Part shown: positions 10,817 to 21,400 of the stretch, one piece after another
How positions within the stretch are numbered: the stretch's first letter is position 1
Layout of the letters: each line of letters opens with the position of its first letter
Translations under genes and position numbers: made by a program
The notes under the pieces: generated by a model
Database searches by the model: none
What the model saw: only the letters and a program-made list of their open reading frames with translations
What the model was told of the DNA's origin: nothing
Source: Ephemerocybe angulata
Taxonomy: Eukaryota > Basidiomycota > Agaricomycetes > Agaricales > Psathyrellaceae
Direction of reading: 5' to 3'
NCBI GenBank assembly: GCA_013368325.1
Contig: JAACJK010000011.1
Location: 124,001 to 188,000, forward strand
DNA length: 64,000 nucleotides

Positions 10817-12112
10817 CCCCAGAGACCGCGTTGAGCGGGCGTCAAGGGCCGAAGGGATCGAATTCGGCAACTCCGCAGCCCGATGCGGCACTGGGGATCC
10901 ACAAGGGCGACACAGGTGTTTCTACCAGTAAAGTCAATGGTACACCGTACAGGGCTATACGGTTCCATGGTCACGGCATGTCAAGGTTTGAAAGGATCAC
11001 CTCCGACATTAGCACTCTTCGATTTCTTCTCCGCTGTTTTCGAGTCGCCGGTGGACATGTATGTGTGCTGCACTACCTGCACGTCTATTCTTTCTGATTA
11101 AATACACTCGTGAGAATTAGTGGTACACCCTCCTTACGCGAAGCCTGCTTCTACCTTCCCAGTTCAATCTCACTGGGTTTCGCGGAGATCAAAGTTAACA
11201 CATCATATTTCTTCCAGAGAAAATCCTCGCGCGCTTACCACTCACATCACAGTTGAATCGCCTCATGGATGGATTAACTCCTCGCTACAATCAGCCTGGA
11301 TGCTTGGGAGGCACAAAGAATTCTGCATTGGGTAGCTCTGGGAGGCTCGCCAGTATAGTATGATACGTATCGGACGTTGGTGATGAAAGATACCGTTACA
11401 GATCTTGCCTCTATTATTCCAATGATCTATATCATTAGCATAACCGCAAGCTAGGTTGATAACAACTGCACACTCAGCCATACGTCTTCCGGGCTGAATT
11501 CAAAGCATGTGGATGAGACCGTCGGACACTCACAGTGCTCCTTACTCATACATGTCGTGAGTATTCTGAAGTATAGATCGGTCGGACCTTCTGCACATTT
11601 TTAACGTATTCACCACACATCTTATAAATTTAGAAGTCTTCTTTACTAAGAATATCATCCCCCACGTCAAGGGACTTATAATGCAGTCTAAGGTCTGGTT
11701 GCTACATAACATTGACCTCAGTGTACGTACCACCCAATTGCCAATGCGATGATTGTTCCACGAGACTCATAAACACTACATAGCTGTCCTCAGAGTGTAT
11801 ACTATGGGACCTCGAGATCTATCGTATACCTTACCGTCTCCACTACCCTCTCACGCATGGAATCTTTCTTATAGTTCTCTCGACCTAGGCCCAGGGGTCT
11901 CGGGTGTACCAAGCCCCTCTGACGCTGGATCAAAGGACGGAGTTAGTGTGGCGCTAGGTAATCCGCTTTGTACTAGCAGAGTACAGGAATTAGCTTTTCG
12001 GTAAAGTGAATCATATAAGCATGAGTTCAGAGTCAACGAACTCCTTTTCGTGCAGTAGTTAATCCAGCTTGTAGAGCATAGTGCGACATTTCAGCCTCCC
12101 TCCTTGCCAGTA
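10817..12112. other. Intergenic region
   Basis: Only short open frames without signal peptide, domain or credible splice chain. A minus-strand frame at 11263-11481 is open but unsupported. Confidence 0.45.
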
Positions 12113-12242
12113 TCAAGCGCGAGATTCCATCGCCTTGAGCCTCTGGGCCTCGTATCCGGCAACTGCCCAATTATGCACCCACCATTCTATCTCCACCTTC
12201 GTCCCACCGCGAACCAATTCGTCCTTAAGGTCATTAACTTCC
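12113..12242 (-). pseudogene. C-terminal remnant of an F-box-like gene (A/B subclade)
   Basis: On the minus strand a ~42-codon open stretch ending in TGA at 12113 reads VNDLKDELVRGGTKVEIEWW and continues VHNWAVAGYEAQRL. This aligns with the C-terminus of F-box protein A (IQDVLVGAGMMVEVEWWVNRW, then AYNAERL). Nothing recognisable as the rest of such a gene is found upstream, so this is a truncated relic. Confidence 0.6.
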
Positions 12243-12565
12243 TACCAAGTCCTATATGCCTTGTCCTCAATGCGATGATTCTACGGGAGGAATGTCTGGA
12301 GTGGTTCGTCGTCGTCGTCACGAGACTACGTGCTGCGACTCTTCCAAATTGGGCTGTGGTGGTCTCTTTGTCCGTGCGGGGTTGAGCAACGAGTGGCTCA
12401 GGGACTTTGAACAAACAAACAAACGAATCCTGCCTTTCAACCTTTTCCCTCACCATTGACAGTGTCCGGATCCCCCCACAAGTATTCGACGAGGTAAGCT
12501 AATCGCCGTTCAGTGGTGCGCACGTATATCATTATAAACTCACCCTGTACAGACAAACAGCACAA

Positions 12566-14974
12566 ATGGGAAAGAGAAAGCAAGTTACAACGGACGGTCC
12601 TGTCACAAGGAAGAGAGCAAAGCTCATGCGCGAGTCTGCACCAAGGCAACGTGAGGTGGTAGAAAGTAAAGTCGAGGCCGTTCCCAAGATGGTGAGTGGC
12701 TACCGGCGAAAGCTAATACTGAGCACGACTGACAACATTCCCATTAGACTGGGACGACGCTCCCAGGAGGAATGACCTTGAGGGCTCGACCCCCCCGTGC
12801 ACAAGCGCAAACAGGTACGCCGGTTTCCCTTGATTCGATTTTGCGAATAACATCTCGCCAGGTTTAGCTGTGACGAGAAAGAAAACACAGAAAGCGAAGA
12901 AAGCACCTCGCAAGGTGAAAGAAGATAACGATAAAGCGAATGCCACTGCTAGGGCTAGGAGTCGTGCATTACTGGATTTACGCTGGAGTCCGTTCCCGGA
13001 CTCGGAGGACGAAGGCGTTTTCAAAGGGGTAAGTTTCAATGTCATATCGACTGGCTGTGATCAATACTTACGATGCATGGCCATTAGTTTGGGGATTACA
13101 CCGAGCCGTACGAAGATCATTCACCTCCTCCGGAGAAAGAGAAGGTACGTCAAAAGCAGCCAGCCCTTCAGTTCAGTCTCTAATGTCATTCCTTTACATA
13201 GAAGCCGGCGACCACTATCAATGACATTCCCGGGGAGATCCTCTCGGTGATCTTCAATGAACTAGTTCTTCAAGCGAACCAGAACACCGAGCCAGACTCT
13301 CTCGAAGGATGCAACGTCCCTACTCCCATTACCCGCGTTATACTCAAGGCACGAACTGTCCTCCGCTCGGTATGCAAGCGGTGGTGCGAGTTCATCGACG
13401 GCGACAGCACGCTCTGGACAGACATCTACATCAACGGGATCCGTATCCCTGCACAGAACGAATACTTTTCTTCAAAATCGCTGATCCCAAAAGGTCTCGA
13501 TCCAGAGGAATGGCTGGGCGAGAAATACCTGACGGAAGATCAGAACAAGCAACTCAAAGCCCTAGCAGAAGATAAAGCAGAGCTAGCTGCCGCAGCGACG
13601 TCTATGGCGCGTAGCAAATGTCAAGACATCAATCTCATTCTCCACGAGCCGACATACCATGTGGACCACCATCTCCACCATCTCCCCGGCTATATCACAG
13701 AACACTGGTTGCGAGACGGTGTTTTGGACCTCATTCACAAGAGCCTGAAGGAGCGGAAGATTACTAGTCTTTCTTTTCGCGGATGCAATATCGGCTTTAT
13801 CAGGCAACTACTCGACCCCAAGCTCGAAAGCGAACTCGAGGGGAGAGGTGTCTGGCACAACAGGCGTTACAGCATGGGATACCAGGAGTTAATCACCTCT
13901 TGCTTCTCTGAAGGCGCAGATCCATCTTTGCCCCGTATTCCACCTCTCGCAGCTGGCGCCTCCAAAGAAGAACAGAATGCATACGAGGACGATCTGAAGA
14001 CGATTCGTTGCATGGATGAACAACGCAATGCACTCGCAAAGAACCTGAAAGTCCTTCGAATCGAAGAGCCTCACGACGGCGATGGGGCAGACCAAGACTG
14101 GGATTCTGACTGGCAGCGCTGTGAGCTTCCTCCTGGAACATATACTTCCCTCCGCGAGGTCGACATTTCGATCAAACATCAACTTTGCTCCTTCGCGCTC
14201 CCCTACGCTCAGCTCACGCATCTCAGGCTCGATACGCGGGAGAGAGACACCATCATTGTTGGAATTCTTGCAGGATGCGCTCGCCTCACGAACTTGAAGC
14301 TCACATTATGCAATAATGAGCAGACGGTCAATGATCCTATTCCCACCATCGTTGCGCTCGGCCATCTTACAAGCATGGAGCTCCTGCTTTCCAGTACAAA
14401 CATCCTCGGGAGGTTACAAGTCCCCAACCTGGAAATCCTCAAGGTCCACTCCTCTTCTGCAGATTGCTCTGGCCCAATCAGGGAGATGCTACAGCGCCCC
14501 GAATGTCACCCACGCTATCTATACCTGGACTTCCAGAGCACCACCATCATAGGAGCCGCAGACCTCAACGACATTTTGGGGCTTCTCTCGAACTCTAAAT
14601 TTCTGGAGGACCTTACCATCAAAGCTTACCATGTACACCCAAGCGTTCTCTCCGACTTCAAGCCGCCTCATATGAAATCGCTGACGTTCGTCTCGTCCTA
14701 CTTGAGCCATAAACTGTTTCTCAGCAAACGGGATTATTTTGGTGATCGCGAGGACTTTTTCAAGCATGCGCTCGCCTGGATGGAGATGTGGATGAAGGGC
14801 GATTCTGATACTGAGAAGGCAAATAGGCGGGCCACATTTGTCAGTGGGCCCGGTGCGGAGCATAGAGTGGACTGGCACCGTCACTGGCTAGTTGACGCAA
14901 CTGAAAGAGTTAGAGATCTAGGGGGAAAGGTTAATATGTCGTGGGCGGAACCGAGGATAGAGATGTTGTCCTAA
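12566..14974 (+). CDS. F-box-like / LRR-like protein, MGKRK subclade, 729 aa
   Basis: Five exons join in frame: 12566-12691, 12748-12814, 12862-13028, 13088-13144 and 13202-14974. The protein starts with a basic, nuclear-signal-like segment (MGKRKQVTTDGPVTRKRAK) and a Lys-rich second patch (TRKKTQKAKKAPRKVKE). The F-box-like domain begins at about residue 146 (INDIPGEILSVIFNELVL) and ends CKRWCEFIDGDSTLWTDIYI. Leucine-rich segments then follow to the C-terminus (TSLREVDISIKHQL, YAQLTHLRLDTRERD, ARLTNLKLTL). It is intact and shares N-terminus, exon layout and body with disrupted gene C (23592) and with gene D (52891). Expected role: substrate receptor of an SCF ubiquitin ligase, target unknown. 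Confidence 0.8.
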
Positions 14975-17732
14975 ACCAGTTGTGGGGCAGTGAGTCGCTG
15001 TTTATGTATATCTTCGTGCTGTATAGGTCCTGCGGTTACTACTTATGAACGTTTGGTATTTCAATCTATAATAGGATTCACTATATTCTCAGAACTGGCA
15101 TGGTACTCAAGTTTAAGGACTGAAGAAAGCGTATTGGAGCTCCTCATTTCTAACCTTGGTATCTACTATCGGTGTTCTTAACTTGAAGTACTCTTACCAA
15201 GAAAAAGGCCTGAAGACAGGCCCGCTCCACCGTTTGAGAGAGACTGACAAATTGCAAGAGTCCAAGGCCTTCGTAAATGCGGGTGAAAATGCAGCGCATC
15301 GCTACTAGCCGTCTTGATGGTTAGAACTTAGCTGCTAACTGAGCGTGCATATACATGAGGTCATTCTCTACCGTACCATCACGGGGTGTGTCTTAACAGT
15401 TAAGCCAAGTTAAGCATATAATAAGTGGCTGTATTATTTCAAACATGAGGGTACAGGAGTGAACTCGGGCTATACAACAGTTGAACGTCCGCCACGACAA
15501 ATGGATCCGATGATCTACCCTACGCCGACTGATTATTAGTGTTTGTCGTTGGACCTGAGATTCTTCTTCGCCTGCTCGCCTAAGCCGCACTCAAATCCCG
15601 CCGTTACGCATTCTCAATCACCAGGTGTTACTCCGCAGCCCTACACACAGACCAAAGTAGCTACCGCCCGCTTGAGTGACGCTCCTTGGGCGGCGTAACG
15701 GTACTCACCACAGTTAGCTCCGGATTGACCAGGAGCCGTGTAAGCATACGTCTCTATCCTGAGCACCTTGAGGTCGGCGATGGTGCTGTCTTGAGGCACT
15801 GGCTCCCTAAATCAAGATGTCCGTGGAAGAAGTAGAATTGTGTTGAGAATAGAAGATGGCAGCGCCAGGACTCCATGATCGCATACGCTACCAGTAGCCC
15901 ATGAGACGCAGGCGCACGGTCGCACGTATGTATGAGTAAAGAGTTTGGTCAACAGAGATGGCTCTGCAGAAAGTACCAGTCAGTGACTTTTAGGACGTAG
16001 GTGCGGTGAGGGTCTGCGACGAGAAACGTGGGCGTTCCCAGTATACGTATAGAGATCTCCGGAACTGGAGCGCCATCATCGTCGTTCCCACATCCACAAC
16101 ATTCGCCGTTCCGGCTCCACGAATCCATGACATGTAAACTCACTACGGGCGGGAGGCGCACGCTTGCCACCATGCCGCTTGAGCAAAAGGATATCCGACG
16201 ACGGATGTCATCCTAGATGCAAGCCGTGGGCCTGAGCTCGGTGATGGTTCTCTTGTGAGGACAGGTTGTGGACGGAATGAGACCGCGTAGGGGGAAGAAG
16301 GCGGAGGGTCAAATCCCGCTTACGGTGTTACTAAGGCAATAAGCGTAGCAGGGGTTCGAGGTGATGGTGTAGGGTGGGGACGCAAGACAAGCAGAGAGGG
16401 ATTGATAAAAGACAGGGCTCTGCTCGAGAGACACCTCAGAGAAACTGTGCACGAAAGGAGGGGGTCCACGGGTAGGGTTCCTACATGTAATAAGGGAACA
16501 ATGGATTGTGAAAATAGTCGAGCGGGTAGGCGGCGGTTCGACGCACCACAACGTGCTAGCTCATGCTCCATAGCCCAGTTCTGAGTTGGTCCCAGAATAG
16601 ACAGAATATCCTCTTTCAGTCTCCACACTTCCTAGCCAGCTCGCTCAGGGACTCCAGGAAGGTCGATCGACGGTTCGAGCTTATGGGTGGTGCAACGTGC
16701 TGGGGTTCCAGGGTGAATCATACCCACACATCCATTCCAGGCACATGTGTGTAACTCGTGCTCGAGGAAAATCCTTCCTAGAAAGAGCTCTAAAGTCGAA
16801 GGTTGAGGATCAAGAGGGTTAGGAGAGGGGGGAACATTGAAAGAACGTTGGGCGATATGCCACGTCCTTCGGCCGGCGGTTGTGGGTCCGAGTTCGGCGG
16901 CGCGGTGATGTGATCAATTGTGCGGGGGAACTTGTCGCAGGCAAGGGTGGTTGGTTGAGCGCGGCCGTACTGCTCTTCAGAAGGATCGAACATTCCATAG
17001 AAACTTGGGGGAAAATAATACGAGAAAATTTAGAGCTATCTCCCAATACCAGATACTGGGGATCCACGGAATGGGGTCCTACGACATTAGCCTACTAACC
17101 GGAGATCTAACTTAGACCTACAGCCCGTCGCAGCTCCAGTACTCGAGGTAGATGCATTTAAAGCTGAAAACTTGGCAATCGTATATCCAGAGCACTCAAG
17201 TTATCATTAGGAAGGTACGTATATTGGTATGTTTTCACACCATGCCAGGGATATCTTACGTTGGGTCACGCTCTGTCAGTATTATACTGCTCTTATACTA
17301 GTGATCAGCTCTCGTTATGGCATTAGTAATAACCCGGGAAGTGGCCTACACAATTGAAAACCAAAAATTATAGGGCTGGTTGATGCCTCCTGGTATGATG
17401 CGCTCTGAGGTAGATCATTCCCTATTGGCATCGGATAACCTTTGTCGCGAGTGGCAGGGACAACGCACCCATTTTGTGGCATTTTTATAGAGACTATTAC
17501 ACATTATGCACAATCTAATTAGGGTGGAAACTGAATAGCTATTGCGGTCGCCCCGCGAGGTCATGAGACCGTTCTGCCAATTGGGACGGGGATATGTGTT
17601 TGGCCACTCGCGAACATTTGACCTCTGCTTGCGTCACCAAAACAAACGAATACATCTTGACCTCGAACCACGTCCTGCCCGGTACGTCCCACTGTTTACC
17701 AACTGTTCTATTGACCCACTGTCCACAGTCTA
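14975..17732. other. Long intergenic region with possible small-gene debris
   Basis: No gene model is convincing. On the minus strand, a segment at about 15710-15810 reads like an exon (PVPQDSTIADLKVLRIETYA) with an upstream TTTAG acceptor and downstream GTGAGT donor. A Cys-containing open stretch lies at about 15950-16170. They could be remains of one small gene but do not join cleanly. The last ~100 nt before 17733 are the 5' flank of F-box gene C, from which element 1 has separated its start codon. Confidence 0.35.
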
Positions 17733-17737
17733 TAAAC
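17733..17737 (+). repeat. Target-site duplication TAAAC (element 1, left)
   Basis: TAAAC precedes the 5' LTR and recurs at 23587-23591 straight after the 3' LTR, as expected of a 5-bp copia integration. Confidence 0.9.
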
Positions 17738-18140
17738 TGTTGAAGTACAATGCACATGTCTCCATGGCTCGCCCATTGTTCTCTTCATCTTCACATAGGC
17801 GCTGCCTCTTTCAAACTTTTCTATTGTTCTAATGCTTCTTTGTTCTATATATATCCACGATCACATTGTTCATTCATTCCATCGTTTCACATATATCACA
17901 CAGCATTGTTCTCACTTCTATTGTTCCATATTCGTACGTACTTTATTGTTCTCCCGATATGGATCGTCTATTGTTCCACACAGTATATAGTCTACACTGC
18001 AAGTGGGTAGTTCCCTTATCGAACTATCTCCCACTTGCAGGTGCGTCATGCTGTATTTCTCTTTATCTAACTTAACTAATACATCGAACTATCTCCCACT
18101 TGCAGTGGCTTCAACGACTTATAAACTTAGCAGTTTATCA
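17738..18140 (+). repeat. 5' LTR of element 1
   Basis: 403 bp, TG...CA. It contains about eight TTGTTC motifs, a TATA-like TATATAG at 17984-17990 and a 23-nt direct repeat at 18018-18040 and 18083-18105. An upstream arm at 17997-18013 can pair with either repeat copy. Confidence 0.95.
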
Positions 18141-18142
18141 AG

Positions 18143-18152
18143 TTATGAGCCC
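18143..18152 (+). promoter_or_regulatory. Primer binding site, half initiator-Met tRNA type (element 1)
   Basis: TTATGAGCCC begins two bases after the LTR. It is complementary to GGGCTCATAA, the anticodon stem-loop of fungal initiator methionine tRNA. Drosophila copia and yeast Ty5 are known to prime from such a cleaved tRNA half rather than from the tRNA 3' end. The same site occurs in elements 2 and 3. Confidence 0.75.
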
Positions 18153-18439
18153 CGGGCTCCTCTGATACACGACACCACACGTTATCAGACACCGCGTTCT
18201 ATACGCTATCACTGCCCACTCGTCACTCTTCACTCGGTCACACCTCACTCCATCACAGCTTCGTGTCGTTCATCGACGCCTTGCTCCAGCTCCACATCAC
18301 ACGCCCAGCCGCGTGTTTGATCTCACTTCCGCTATCTCGGAGTTATACTCCTCTTAGCATTCCCTCACTACTGTGGTGATTTTCGCCCAGAAGTTCCCCT
18401 TCTTCCCTCTCCCTCACACATCGTCAATCGATCTCCACC

Positions 18440-21400
18440 ATGTCCTCGTCTGAAACCTCCACCTCGCTCGTTCCCCTCAACGTCTACACCGTCCAGGAAT
18501 GGAAGCGTGTATGCATCAACAAGGCGCTTGAGTACGATGCCTACGACATCCTCATGGGCATCGAGACAGAACCATCCACCTCAGACGTTCGCACGATCCA
18601 GAGCTTCCGTGGTCGCCGCTCGAAGCTTGTTGGTTACATTCGCTCTACCCTCGACGCCTCTCAGACTGAGACCCTCCTCACCGATGTCGCCATCCTTGAT
18701 CTCCCTGGCACCTGGACCACACTCCTCGGCCAGTACGAGGCCAAGAACTCCAGCTCCCGCATCACCATCCTCCAAGAGCTCATCTCTCTTCGCATGAAGT
18801 CATCTGGCTTTGAGGACGAGTCTTACCAAGACTTTGGCTCGCGGGCTGTCGCCCTTGGTGCACGCCTCACTTCACTGCTTCCCCCTGCTCCATACATGAC
18901 GAAGGGAAAGTCCAAGGAAGTGGAGGTGAAAGTTGGTGACGCTGTAGAGAAACGAACGGTGTACAGCGAGCTACCAGACTGGTATGCAGGCTACACTGCG
19001 GCACACCTTGCTCGCGACATCTCCGCAGCCATGATCGTCATCGGGCTCGGAAAGGACGATGAACTCCTTCGCCACACGCTCAACCACATCTCCACCACCG
19101 ACGGTGAAACCGACCCCTCTGAGATCCTCGAGCACCTTCGCAAAGCCGACTCCCTTGCTCGCAACACCTCCCTCGCTGCTGGTACCTCCTCCGCTGCTCT
19201 TCAGGCTTCGTCCAAGCCCAAGAAGACCTACAAGTGCAAGTACCATCGCTCCAACTCGCACACCAACGAGGAGTGTCGCTTCCAGAACGGAAAGGCTCAG
19301 GTCGCTGAAGTCGCTCCCCAGTCTCCTGCCACGCCGCAGGAGAGGGCCCTCATGGCACAGGTCGCTCACATCGCAAGTCCTCTCACCCGTCAGATTCCCT
19401 CTACACCCACTGATTCATCATGGAACACAGACTCAGGAGCTTCCTCACATATGACGCCCCATCGCGAGTGGATCCGTAACATGGTCAGGGTGAAAGTCCC
19501 CATCAAGCTCGCTAATCACGAGATTGTATGGGCGACCGGGATGGGTACTGTGTACTTCACACCAAGGATCAATGGGCGGACTGGGCAGACTGTCGTGTTC
19601 GAGAATGTACTATATGTTCCTGATTTGCAATCCAACCTCTTCTCCCTTCTATACGTCGTTCGTCACTGCGGAGTCCGAATCGTCATCGAAGACTCCACGC
19701 TGGAGTTCTTCAAGAAAGGTCAGCTAATCCTAGCAGCTACCATTCGCGGAACGACTGGCACTCTTGATGGAACCACGCTGGTAAACACACAATCAGCAGC
19801 GTTCTTTACGACGAAGGTAGACAAGGAGCTGCTCCACCAGCGACTTGGCCACATCGGCAAGGATCGCCTAGACACACTCCTTCGACAGGAGCTAGGCACA
19901 GGGATACTCGTCAAGGACGGTACTACGATGAAGGACTTCTGCAACGACTGCATCGCAGGGAAGCAGCACCGAGACCCCTTCCCTTCTCTCTCTCAGCATC
20001 GCGCCAACGGACTCCTCGATCGAATCCACTCCGACGTCCACGGACCACTACCACGAACACCATCTGGTTTCGAGTACTGGGTCACCTTCATCGACGACTA
20101 TTCCCGCTTCAAACGAGTATATGCTCTAAAGCGCAAGTCAGAGGTGTTCCAGAAGTTCCAGGAGTTTGTCGCTGAGTGCGAACGAGTACACGGGTTAAAG
20201 GTCAAGGAGCTTCGAGATGATAAAGGGGGTGAATATATTGGGAACGACTTCGCAAAATGGTGCACAGATCGCGGCATCACACGCCAACACACAGTCAAGG
20301 CGACACCCCAGCAGAACGGTGTGGCTGAACGCCTCAACCGCACTCTCGCTGAAGGTGTCATTGCCATGCTTAACCAAGCAAAGCTCCCTGCATCCTTCTG
20401 GGCACAGGCTGTGTTGTATCTCACCGACGTTTTGAATGCCACACCCTCATCAGCACTCTCCAAAACCACATCCTACGAGGTCTGGCACAAGCAGAAACCT
20501 GACTTGTCCATCTATCGAGTCTTCGGCTGCCGAGCTTTCGTTAACATCGCTCGGAAGGATCGCAAGAACCTCCAATCTCACACGGAGCCTTGCATCTTCA
20601 TTGGCTTCGAAACAGGCTACAAAGGATGGAGGTGCTACAATCCTATCACGAAGAAGGCACACATTTCACGCGACATCATCTTCGATGAGAACACATTCCC
20701 TGGTCTCTCGACCACTACGCCGGCACCGGCACACACACCCATTGGCCTTGGGGATATCTGGCCTGACCTCGAGGATGAGGATGACGACACACCGCCTCCT
20801 GCACCTCCTGCACCTCCTGCACCTCCTGCACCTCCACGAGCACCTCCATCAGACGAGGACTCATCTGACGAGGACGACGAGGACGATGAGGATGATGAGG
20901 ATGATGAGGATGACGAGGATGATGAGGACGATGATGACGAGGACAACAGCGGCACCCAACAGGCGCCACCACATACACCTTCCCAAACCATGGACCTGAA
21001 AGCTCTCGGCAAGCAAACAGCGTCTCGACCACAGTTCCACCCGACTTCACCTACCTCGCCTACACCTAAAGCTGAGCCACAAAAGTCTACTCCTCCTACA
21101 TCGCCTGAACGTCCTATCCCTGCTCCCACGTTTCCTGCTCCTCCTCCTTCTGCACCTGCTCCTGTCCCTCGGAAACCTATTACCCAGCCAATGGTGGCAC
21201 AAGGCTCGCGCCCTGTCCGCCAGAAAGCAGTCCCTGATTACTTCAAACTAACTGGGGGTACGAGGCGAACGACCAAACCAGTTGCACGACGTCAAGGGGG
21301 TGAACTGCCAGCGGATCAAGGGGGTGACAAGGATGATGAAAATCCGTTTAATCCGCCACCTCTCACAGCGCAGGACTTCGAAGACGAAGACAACGGGGAC

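Noticed and set aside
11263..11481. 72-aa minus-strand frame beginning MAECAVVINLACGYAND
   Set aside because: Could be an exon, but no flanking exons, promoter or homology could be found.
16309..16628. Minus-strand frame of about 100 codons
   Set aside because: No start context, domain or splice partner, and composition similar to surrounding noncoding sequence.
17750..18010. An 86-aa frame (MHMSPWLAHC...) present in every family A LTR
   Set aside because: It occurs at 17750, 23196, 41649 and 47156 only because the LTR is repeated. It lies over the promoter and hairpin region and has no protein-like features.
18143..18172. Possible tRNA gene near TTATGAGCCCCGGGCTCC
   Set aside because: Only the anticodon-arm complement is present, with no cloverleaf. 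Its position after the LTR marks it as a primer binding site.
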